Assembly: GCA_037127255.1 (NCBI GenBank)
Contig: JBANSL010000004.1
Location: forward strand, 36,110,467-36,174,466
DNA length: 64,000 bases
Reading direction: 5' to 3'
Source: Persicaria tinctoria
Taxonomy: Eukaryota; Streptophyta; Magnoliopsida; Caryophyllales; Polygonaceae
The position numbers and the translations under genes are program-made. The notes beneath the pieces were generated by a model. That model did not search any database. It saw only the letters and a program-made list of their open reading frames with translations, and was not told the DNA's origin. Below are positions 31,866 to 41,587 of this stretch, in pieces. Every line of letters begins with the position of its first letter. Positions within the stretch are counted from its first letter, which is position 1.

Positions 31866-31934
31866 GGCTTATGTGGGATTTGAACCCACATCTTGTGTCT
31901 AAACACAACGCTCTACCAATTGAGCTAATAAGCC
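31866..31934 (-). ncRNA. tRNA-like sequence 4 (anticodon loop of six)
   Basis: Minus strand, 69 nt. Perfect acceptor GGCTTAT/ATAAGCC, D stem GCTC/GAGC, box A TAGCTCAATTGG, T arm GTGGG-TTCAAAT-CCCAC. The anticodon arm is TTGTG-TTTAGA-CACAA, closest to a real tRNA of the four but one loop base short. It faces tRNA-like sequence 3. Confidence 0.65.
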
Positions 31935-32700
31935 AACATTTTCGAAGCACGAGGCTAACATGTTCTATCTTCAATGAGTAAATGTTAACGGATAAATCAA
32001 ATCCTAACATGTACTATTCACCAATCACCAACCTAAAAATATGACAGCATAAGCCTGAATGCATGGTTTTTTTTATAGCATTATGTTTTATGACAGCACA
32101 ATCTATGACAGAGAGGATCTAAGAAAACAACAAAAACATAATCTAAAAAAATAGAAAATGACACTGATACAGAATTCAGAAAAACTAAATGCAGAAAATG
32201 AAAAATAGAAAGTGAATTTAGGTTTTTGCAAAACAAAAAAAATGAATGCAGGTTGCAAAAATGAAATTTTGAACACAGAAAAACATAAAATGACTGAATG
32301 CAGAAAATGAAAACTGATTATGAATGCAGGAAAACATAATGTGATAATTGATAATGATTTCAGATAGGGAAAGACTAAAAATTTGAATGCAGAAAAATAT
32401 GAAAAGTTGAAGTTTTTACAGCAAATGATTGCATAGAAGACAACTGTCATAAACGGAAACAGCTTGGTTACAGAGCATATGAGACAACATGTTTACAGTG
32501 ATGAAAAGAGGATCATTATTTCATAGCAGATCCACCAACAGATCCACCAACAGCTACTGTTTTCATAGCAGATTTAACATTATTTCATAGCAGATCCACC
32601 AACAGATCCACCAACAGATTCAATAACAGAAACAAATTTAACATTATTTAGTTCAGCTACTGTTTTCAAATGAATGAACCTCTACAAAAACCCTAAATTT

Positions 32701-33639
32701 GACATCACAAAAACCCCCAAATTCAACCCTAGCGCAGCATAACTCCATCCATGGAAACCCTAGCGCAGCTACTTCTTTATGCTATATAAATTTCAACAGA
32801 AACAAATTTAGATATCGAAATTTCGATTTCGATATGCATCAAATTCAACCCTAGCGCAGCAACAGGTGCAGCAAACCCTAACGCAGCAATAGGTGCAGCA
32901 ACAGCAAAAGACAACAAAAGTCTTACCTTTCTCGCGAGGGCGCAGCAACAGGTGCAGCAACAGGTCCGAGTCCGAGCGAGGGTGCAGCCACCAGGTCCGA
33001 GTCCGAGCGAAGGCGTAGCCACCAGGTCCGAGTCCGAGGGAGGGTGCAGCCAGCTCCTCGCGTCTCTCCTCGCGTCTCTGAGCTTCGTTTCTTTCTTTCT
33101 TTTCTTTTTCTTTTTTTTTGAGCAAACTAACGGAAATAACACAAAAAGGTTAAAGTTAACCGAGAAGGGCACGAGGCGAAATGGGTTAAAACCTCAGGGG
33201 TACCACGCGAATTTTGTAAAAAAGTTGTATACCCCGCGAAATTTGCAATACCCCAAGGGTACCTGGCGAAATTTCCGAAAAATCAAAATTGGTATCCCAC
33301 TATATATTTACTTCTCATTCCCATCATCCCCACTTCCTTTTTTTTATATATAAAAAAACGAAACGTGATTTCATTCCAATATACGTAGTATTTAGTTCTC
33401 CATTCCATATAAATTGAATGTTTTTAACTACGGATACAAATTTTTGTATTGTTTCTCATATTTATTAGTTTTAGTCTTTTATGTTTTGGATATTGGATTG
33501 ATGATAATGCGGTCTCTGTTTGGTTGTCTTCCGGATGAGTACTATGTTTTATACATCATTGAAAAGTAAGACAAATGTACTTAGATTAATATGATAACAT
33601 CCGAAAAATAAGATAAATATACTTAGATTATATTTAAAA
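32701..33639. other. Non-coding stretch with tandem GCAGCAACAGGTGCAGCAA-like words
   Basis: At 32850-33060 short words (GTGCAGCAACAGG, CCAGGTCCGAGTCCGAG) are repeated and give open frames on both strands; I regard these as repeat artefacts. The remainder is AT-rich and ends in the Helitron 3' hairpin. Confidence 0.45.
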
Positions 33640-33672
33640 ATCCCGTGCGTCTGCGCACGGGGTACTGACTAG

Positions 33673-35102
33673 TTTATTATTTATAAGAGAGAATGGTAGA
33701 GTTAGAAACTTCTGTTAAAACAAAGGAAAAAAAAATACTATGAATATTTTTTATTTTATATTTTTAGTCATTGAAAATTTGTCACCCGTGTTCAGAGCTT
33801 GGAGTTATATGTCTATGTGGAGTCATTCGTTGGTATATTGTGTTTAGTTTTGGATGAGGGTGTAGTCTCGCGTACCCTGTTGATCAAAGTGACTATAGTA
33901 CGTAGTGTTTATGGTTTTCAAATATCCCTCATCTACGTGAGAAGAACGTTGTTGATCAACACTTCTCTAGAAGATATATATTCACGTGTGGACTTTTGCT
34001 CTTGTTTCTCTAGCATCAAGAAATGCAATGTCAATCTCTCGCCTCATCCGTATTCTCGACATTCACCTTCTTTCCACATGTCATTCTCTACTTCTACTCA
34101 GACTGTCCTCCTTGGTGCCATGTTTGTAATGCTTTTATTTCTCTCTTAGTTATTTGTGCAAGTGTTTGTTCGTGTTTCCCATCAACCAATATTTTGACCT
34201 CTCGATTTACTACACATGAATGTTGGTGCCATGTTTGTAGTGCTTTAATTACTGTGTGTGTATACACATACACACACACTTTTGTTTTAATATATAGTAC
34301 TACCTCTATTCTAAAAAACATGTCATTTATTATTCACGCACGTCTTTTATAATAATAAAAACTATATAAAATATCATTTTTTTTAAGATTTCATAATTAT
34401 TAAGAAATATGAAATCATAAAAAATAATAATAACATATATGTTTTATATAGTTTTTAGTTGCTTAAAAAATATAAAATGTATATGATAGGCAGATAGGGT
34501 GATATATTGTTCAATAGGGCCTGAAATAGGGCGCATATATCCATTTCACCCGCTTCACCCGCACCATATATTTTTGTGGACGAAACTCGCAAAAAGCGGG
34601 TGATCGGTGATGTGGATGACAGGTGAAATGGATGGCGGGGCGGGTATGGATGATTATTTTTCATCCAATACCCGCTTCAATAACCCGCTCCATTAACCCG
34701 TACCAATAATCACCTAATGAGAATCCAATAACCCAATTAAACATATGGTTTTACTTTTCTACCCCTTAAAACCCCATAAATTTCATTCTTTTTTCATCAT
34801 TTTCTCATGTTGATCTTATATTGTGCTTCTATATTTGGGTTTATATTGTTAGTAGATTCCATAGTTAATTTGAAAATTAGATTATGTAATTAATCTGAAA
34901 ATGTTTGTATATTGTGTTTACATTGTTATTAGCTAATCCGAAAATGCTTCTATATTGTGTTCTTATTGAAGATATTCCCATCTTTTTATTTTCTAAGTTA
35001 TGTATTTTTCACGTATTGTTGAACTAGATCTCGAAATATTTTTTTATTTTACAAGTTGTGTATTTTCCACGTATCGTTGAAATCGAACTTGATATGCTAG
35101 TA
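33673..35102. other. Non-coding stretch, hAT-like subterminal words
   Basis: No gene is supported; the frame 33799-34149 has no recognisable domain. A 130-bp phrase around GGTGCCATGTTTGTA occurs twice (34117, 34229). At 34490-34735 words such as CCCGCTTCACCCGC and GCGGGTATGGATGA resemble subterminal repeats of hAT-type elements. Matching words recur at 36160-36200 and 37450-37490, suggesting one old hAT copy later split by the Helitron and the foldback element. Confidence 0.4.
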
Positions 35103-36079
35103 TCTATCTATTAATATTACTAATACTGCTAGCATTTTGCTGACGTGTCACGCCCACAATTAAAGTTAATTTTTTTATTTAAATGATATTTTTTTATTGG
35201 TCAATATTATTGCTGAAATTATTTGTTTCCTATTTGACATATATTTGTTTCCTATTTTTCATATGAAGATTATTTAAATTGATATGCTTATATAAATTTG
35301 TGATCTATTTTAAATATATTTCTTTCCTTTTTTCATAGAAAATACTCCGTATTATGTACACTGATACGCCGGACCACGATTTTCGATATTATCATTTCGT
35401 GTGGTCTTTTATATCATTATTTCATTAACATCATGATTTTCTTTATACATTTCATCCATATCAATAACATTATATATTTATTAGGACCATAATTTTGGAT
35501 ACTATCATTCCGAATGTCGGGTTGATTGAGAGTCAGATCGGGTTTGGGTTGGGTCAATTTTGTTTGTGTTCAGCTCTGCACATTTTATGTGACATCTATA
35601 TAAATTTTTAACAAAAGATTTTTTAAAGATAAATCAAATTTATTTTAGACATCTTAAATGACTATTTGGAATACAAAAAATAACATTTTAAGATCTACAA
35701 AAAAAAAATTGAAGAATTTTGAGAAAAGAAAATTTGAAAGTTGCATATATTATCATTTAAAAATAAATATATTATCATTTATATGATAGCTTTTTTTTTC
35801 CTATTTAGTTTTATCCTAATGATAATAATTATATATGTATTTCAAATTATAATAGATGGTGTGTTTGAGTTTTATTACTACTTTACCTTATTAAATCATT
35901 TTAAAAATTATATTGTATCTTTTTTCAACTAATATATAAATTAAAAAACACTTTATACATATTATTTTTGTTGTAAACAAGTAGTACATATTAATATAGT
36001 ATTATATTAATATATAGAATGATGTTCAATTTGAAATAAATTAAAATCTCGTGCCTTCAAGGCACGGGAATTACACTAG
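35103..36079 (+). mobile_element. Short non-autonomous Helitron
   Basis: Starts TCTATCTATTAATATTACTA after an A and ends with hairpin CTCGTGCCTTCAAGGCACGGG, then AATTACACTAG before a T, which fits insertion between A and T. It is 977 bp, AT-rich, with no coding sequence. The 3' hairpin is of the same design as those at 33640, 59690 and 60141. Confidence 0.7.
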
Positions 36080-36230
36080 TATATTTCTAATTAAGATATA
36101 TATATTTCATATAATGTTTGAAATTAAAAATATTTTATTTGCTTTATTGGATATCCAATAATCACCCGCTTCACCCGCTCACTCGCACGGATTGGATGCG
36201 AGTAAAGGATTAGCGGATGACGGAGTAGGG

Positions 36231-37397
36231 GAATTTTTTTTCAAAATATTCACAAAAAAATAAATAATTAACAAAATATTCAAATTTTTAAAATATTTCA
36301 AAAAATATTCATTTTTTGCAGGTCTCTCAGAAAAACGCGGTCTGAAACCGCGTTTTATTAAGAAGGTGAAAATTTTGAAATTGAAGGAAAAAGAGACAAA
36401 AAATTAACATAAAAACGCGGTCTCAGACCGCGTTTTTATTGTTAATTTTATTTCGGGGTAAATTATGTAATTTTTTAATTTCTTTACCTTAAAGACGCGG
36501 AGTGACTCCGCGTCTCTCTCTTTTTTTCTTTTTTTTTTTAATTGAGGAAAAGGGGAGACGGGGTTTAATGGAGGTCGGGTGCTCAGCCGCCGGAGGAAGG
36601 AACGATGCCGGAGGAGGAAGGAGGAGAAGCCGGAAGAAGGAGGGGCGCCGGATCCCGCTGGAAGGAGAGGCCGGAGGAAGGATGTGGCCGGGAAGGAAGA
36701 GAAAGAGAGAGGGCGTCGGGGTCGGAGTTCGACGGAGGAAGAAGGAGGAGGCGCGAGAGGAGGAAGGAGGAGGCTATTGTCGAGAACCTGGGACGACGGC
36801 TGGTGGCGCTCGAGAGGGTGCTGCGCCGCCTGCTCGCCTCCTCTCTCCTCTTCCGCGGGCGCTCGAGAGGTCGGAGGTCGCCTCCGGTGGCTGCTCGAAA
36901 ATCGCCTCCTCTCTCCTCCTTCCCAGCGACCTCCGGGCTCCGATCTCTCTCCTCCAAGCGAGATCCGACGCCTCCACCCTCCTCCGGCCTCTCCTCCCTC
37001 CTCCGGCGCCATTCTTTCCTCCTTCGGGCGTCCAGCGGTGGAGCTCCATGTTTAACCGTCTGCCCGTCTTCCCTTTTCCTCAAATTAAAAAAGAAAAAGA
37101 AAAAAAGAGAGAGATGCGGAGTCACTCCGCGTTTTAGGTTAAAGAAATTAAAAAAATTACGTAAATTACCCCGAAATAAAATTAACAATAAAAACGCGGT
37201 CTGAGACCGCGTTTTTATTGTTAATTTTTTATCTCCTTTTCCTTCAATTTTAAAATTTTCACCTTCTTAATAAAACGCGGTCTCAGACCGCGTTTTTCTG
37301 AGGGACCTGCAAAAAAATGAATATTTTTGTAAATATTTTAAAAGTTTGAATATTTTGTTAATTATTTAATTTTTTGTGAATATTTTAGAAAAAAATT
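36231..37397. mobile_element. Foldback-type element with long inverted arms and 10-bp target duplication
   Basis: Flanked by CGGAGTAGGG at 36221-36230 and 37398-37407. The arms (about 36231-36545 and 37085-37397) are inverted copies with very few differences. Each arm contains three short palindromes built on ACGCGGTCTGAGACCGCGT or GACGCGGAGTGACTCCGCGTC. The GC-rich centre is itself strand-asymmetric: GGA-rich on the left, TCC-rich on the right, with blocks such as GCCGGAGGAGG matched in inverted order. Nearly the whole 1,167 bp could therefore fold on itself. A 9-11-bp duplication fits Mutator-like/foldback elements. Long open frames here are artefacts of the purine/pyrimidine bias. Confidence 0.8.
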
Positions 37398-37407
37398 CGG
37401 AGTAGGG

Positions 37408-38696
37408 CGGATAAAGGTTTATACTCACTGGACGAATGATGGAATTAAGATTTTCACGCATAACCCACCTCATTTCCATCCCTATTTTTCAAACCTTAAT
37501 GATTGACTATTAATCTCAAAACCAAAACCGAGGCCCACTGGGCAAGTCTAAATGGGACAATCCAACCAGAAAAACTGTCTCCGTTTGACTATCTTAATTG
37601 TATGGTTGTGAAACTTTGTTTGTATGTAAGATCTATTAGCCACCGTCTATGTCCATTTACTTGCTTTGGTTAAACATTTAACTAACCTAATAGATATCAT
37701 ATGTCATCCCTTGCAAAATAAGGGTATTTTATCTTTAGTTAATTCAGGTTAATTTGGTCAAATAATATAAACCATGAAATGTCTTTAAAACAATTGACTA
37801 CTTAAAAAAAAAAATTATAGATTGTCCACCAACACCATCCTCACATGAACAAAAACAGCGGGGATCAAACACACATGGGAGCGGTCCGTCTAGATGTATA
37901 AAGATTTGTTGAGATGTGAAGAGAAGTATCCAATGTTGAAAATACGAGTGAACAAGTCTTAGTAGACTACTCTTTTAATTGTCAATTGGTTTTAAAATAA
38001 CGAGTTTTAATTAACCAATGAAGTAAGAGAGATGGCCTATTACTTATTATAGTTATTAGTGATTAGAGATGATGAGGGTGGGGGACCAGACCACGCCATA
38101 AGACATGTTAGTGCACAGTGGGGAGCTCTCCCACTGCAGACTGCAGGGCAGGCCAAACATGACGTGCTTGTCATTCAAGTTTTGCTCTCCTTTTCCTTGT
38201 AAAGGAGACATCCAAGCCCTCCCCTTGTGGCCTTGTCTTCTATCTTCCTGCAGCAATCACCATCTTTGATTTAGCCCGTGATTAGGGATGCGTTTATTGA
38301 TTTCATTCCAGAAGCTGATTGACTGCGCGTATCGTCTGTAATTGCATTTCAAGATGAGGAGTACTGCAGTCTATACCCAACCACAAACTCTATCTTTAAT
38401 AGATTGCAACAATATATATACACACTCATATATATATTGTCCAAGGTTCGATCTATTCACGAATCTTGATGCATTTTGCCGATTGCCCACTTTCTATTGA
38501 CTTTCAAGTTACACTGGTTGGTGGGTTTGGGAGAATATGATGCCAGATATCTTTGATGGATCAAAATGCTTGCGAATGCGAATTTTCAAGAAATGCCCAT
38601 CTGCGGCCAGATTCGAGTTTAAATCATGAAAATGGAGTGACTTGGGAGCATTTTGCCCTTGATTGGATACCCAATGCAATGTAGATTACACCATTA
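37408..38696. other. Non-coding stretch
   Basis: No gene or repeat is supported beyond simple AT-rich sequence. Confidence 0.5.
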
Positions 38697-38832
38697 GGGC
38701 TCGTTTGGTATAAGATTGTGTAAGGTAAGTGGAATGGAAAAATAGTTTGTATCAGAAAATATAATATTGCATATAAGTTTTGTGAGTCTAGATGAGAGGA
38801 ATGCTATTTTCCTTTGTGAAAAATAAAATAGG

Positions 38833-39089
38833 AGGCCCCAGTCGGGGTTGCTCACTAGTGGGGAGCAAGGAGTGGCTCACTGGTGGGGAGCAAGGAGGGA
38901 TGTCAAGAGGTCTCGGATTCGATCCCTACCTCCGCCCCTTTCCTTAGATGAAAATTCAAGGTTTGCCTTACTCCTTTCCAGTGGATCAAGCCGGTCGGCG
39001 CAAGCAGGTTTACCTGGTGTGTGGCTCTTACTGGCTGAGTCACGTGCCCGAGGTTAACCAATGGTGGGTTCCTCGTCATCAAAAAAAAA
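38833..39089 (+). mobile_element. tRNA-derived SINE
   Basis: An RNA polymerase III-like promoter is visible: box A TGGCTCACTGGTGG at 38873-38886 (with a 24-bp upstream duplication of it) and box B GGATTCGATCC at 38915-38925. The body ends with GGTTCCTCGTCATC and a run of nine A. The AAATAAAATAGGAGG word left of the SINE recurs after its A tail, a plausible target duplication. Confidence 0.65.
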
Positions 39090-39724
39090 TAAAAATAGGA
39101 GGGACATCCAAGGTTTGTCTTGCTCCTTTCCAGTGGGTGGTGCGTGGCTCTTGCTGGCTGAGTCACATGCCTGAGGTTTGCCAACAAATGTGGGTTCCAC
39201 GTCATCAAAAAAAATAAAATAAAATAGGAGGGATAATGATTAGAGAATGATAGGGGGGATCGAGCCGGTCGGCGCAAGCCGGTTTATCTGGTGTGTGGCT
39301 CTTGTTGGCTGAGTCACGTGCCCGAGGTTTGGTCGAGCCGGTCGGTGCAAGACAGTTTATCTGGTGTGTGGCTCTTGTTGGCTGAGTCACGTGGCCGAGG
39401 TTTTGTCGAGCCGGTCGACGCAAGCCGGTTTACCTTTTGTGTGGCTCTTGCTGGCTGAGTCACGTGCCCGAGGTTTGGTCGAGCCGGTCGGTGCAAGCCA
39501 GTTTACCTGGTGCGTGGCTCTTGCTGGCTGAGTCACGTGCCCGAGGTTTGTCAACAATGGTGGGTTCCTCGTCATCAAAAAAATAAAATAAAATAGGAGG
39601 GACATCCAAGGTTTGTCTTGCTTCTTTCCAGTGGGTGGTGCGTGGCTCTTCCTGCTTGAGTCACGTGCCCGAGGTTTGCCACCAAAGGTAGGTTCCTCGT
39701 CATCAAAAAAAAATATAGGAGGGA
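39090..39724 (+). repeat. Amplified SINE 3' modules
   Basis: After the SINE its 3' half is reiterated. GAGTCACGTGCCCGAGGTTT or a close variant occurs six more times (39160-39690), and GAGCCGGTCGGTGCAAGCC-like blocks recur four times at 39255-39500. A-rich tails with AAAATAGGAGG lie near 39210, 39590 and 39710. Unequal exchange between A tails and internal words could produce this. Confidence 0.75.
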
Positions 39725-40071
39725 TAATGATAGGGGAATATGTGTACCCTACGTTCAAATGGGTGATTGAAAGGGGGAAACAAAACATATTTATATGAAA
39801 AGTTAGAAAAATAGGGTAATGATAATTTTTTTTTTTAACAATGTGTCTTAAATAGACCTAGGAAAACGCGGATAAGCCCGTCCACCCCGCCCCGTATGCC
39901 TACTATTATGGGCGAGTATGGACAGAGAGTGAAGCCTAAGCAGGCTGTTAAGCTCGGCTCGCGCCAGCAACGAATACGGGATTGGAAACAAAAATATACT
40001 TGTTATTTTATATAAATATACATATATAATAACTATTATTAATTATTCAATACTTATAAGAAAAAAATATA

Positions 40072-40309
40072 CTCCCCCGTTAATTAAAACTTATCATTTT
40101 AGAAATATATACCCTTTTTAAGAAAACAAACAAAAATACACTTATACCCCTAATTATTACTCTACTTTTTACTTTCTTTAAAACTACAACTAACATCTAT
40201 CTAATCATTACAAGGGTAATTTTATAAAGTGAATGACAAAATACTTAAAATGACAAGTTTCTTAAAAATATTTACTTCCTAAAACGACATTTTTAATCAA
40301 CGGAGGGAG
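40072..40309. mobile_element. Stowaway-type (Tc1/mariner) MITE
   Basis: Inverted ends CTCCCCCGTTAATTAAAA and (reverse complement of the right end) CTCCCTCCGTTGATTAAAA, flanked by TA at 40070-40071 and 40310-40311. 238 bp, no coding content. It lies 30 bp left of the retrotransposon. Confidence 0.8.
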
Positions 40310-40339
40310 TATTATTTAGCAACTAGTCATTACTATAAT

Positions 40340-41058
40340 TGAAAAAGCCTCGATCTCTCAAGGCCACCATTTTTAGTGGGGCCCGGGAATCTACCTGTTG
40401 AAGTGATCAATCTTCCCAACGGGCTTACTTGACCTGCATCGAAATAATCGACGCGGCCCAACCTGTGCCGCGGGAAGTAACCTTAGCGCTATTCTGAAAG
40501 ATGATTCCCTTATCGAGTTTTTTCTAGACAATTCGGAAAATTGGTTCGCTTACCTGTCGCTGTTGAATATCTTGAGAATTAATAACAACAGTCTTTTTCC
40601 TTAATAGAAATTTATACTAAGGACAAACAGAGTCTATATCCGCGGAGTTGGTCCAGTGAACGGTGCTGATTTTACTATGAAATAGGTTCTTTTCCACGCG
40701 TACGAATTCTTCTTCTTGGTCTTCTTTTTTCTTGATTTCACTAGGCATGGATCCGCCTTTTTCTCTTCTTTCTCCCGAAAAGTCCCTTTTCTTTGGTGAG
40801 ATTTCTCCCTTTTATAGGTCTTGGGTGGTCTGGTAAGTTGTGCCACGTGGTGTTCGCCATTCGACACGTGTTCTACTCGTGGGGGGTGGGCATGGCCGCC
40901 ACGTGCCTATTCTCTTCTATCCGCGGATGATTGTTCATGAGTCAGCTCTTGGATAATTATCCGCGGATAATGTTATTTCCTTTTTCTTTAACTGATTGGT
41001 GTTCCTTATTCTGCTATTTTTATATCTTTACAGATGTTTTTTAATATTGGTTTAGTCA
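40340..41058 (-). repeat. 3' LTR of the retrotransposon
   Basis: Starts TGAAAAAGCC and ends GGTTTAGTCA in plus orientation. About 25 base differences and a few small indels separate it from the partner LTR by eye, so the insertion is not recent. A perfect 16-bp palindrome ATTATCCGCGGATAAT lies at 40956-40971 and a minus-strand TATAAAAG at 40809-40816. Confidence 0.92.
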
Positions 41059-41587
41059 TAGCTCCTCGGGCCGAGTTGATCCCAACCTGGGATTGACGCG
41101 GATCGATAAAGATTCTTCAAGAAAACATCTATAGTTTCGTTACTAGTATAATTCTGATTTAGAGGTGGTGGGCTTTTTCTTCATAGATCTTTGGCCCAAT
41201 TTGGGTCCATCAGGCCCATTTAGGCTCAGAAGTTCAAACATCAGTAATTTCCTATAAGTTACCCCGTCCCGTTTCTTTTTTACCCCACACTTGTCTTCTT
41301 CTGCTTTTTCAGAGATTTTATCCTTATCCATCTCTAGGTTTTCCGGCGGCGGTTTTCTAGGTTTTCGGTTGTTTGCTTGAATTTTCCGGCGGTTTCCTTC
41401 AACTTTTCAAGGTATTTCTCTTTGTTCTAAACTGTTCTTGATTTTTCCTTGTTAAGTTTTTTTTTTTTTACTTTTGACGTTTAGATCGTAAGCTTGGGTG
41501 CAAGTTTGTCCTTGAATGTGTTTTTTGGATGAGATTTTGCTTTGTATTAGTGAAATTTCACGCGATTTTCTTCTAGTTTCGTTGGAA
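41059..41587. other. Spacer between 3' LTR and the antisense gene
   Basis: No gene. Next to the LTR the minus strand reads CCCGAGGAG, a weak polypurine tract. From 41230 to 41587 pyrimidine-rich sequence could serve as the 5' UTR of the plus-strand gene beginning at 41588. Confidence 0.45.

Larger units (their letters stand above)
31086..32700. repeat. Inverted repeat of about 120 bp enclosing two opposed tRNA-like sequences
   Basis: 31094-31215 (TGTAGAGGTTCATTCATTTG through GTTGGTGGATCTGTTGGTGG) is nearly exactly the reverse complement of 32578-32695. The right arm has an extra partial copy at 32515-32580. Between the arms lie a plus-strand and a minus-strand tRNA-like sequence 177 bp apart and a tract of AATGCAGAAAATGAAA-like words at 32100-32450. 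This may be the two halves of an inverted-end element. Outer limits not found. Confidence 0.65.

Noticed and set aside
33799..34149. 116-residue plus-strand frame
   Set aside because: No domain, no homolog recalled, hydrophobic low-complexity content and AT-rich non-coding neighbourhood.
36404..37204. Several 90-210 residue frames on both strands rich in Arg, Glu, Ser and Pro
   Set aside because: They overlap each other in all frames within the foldback element and arise from GGA/TCC-biased sequence lacking stops.
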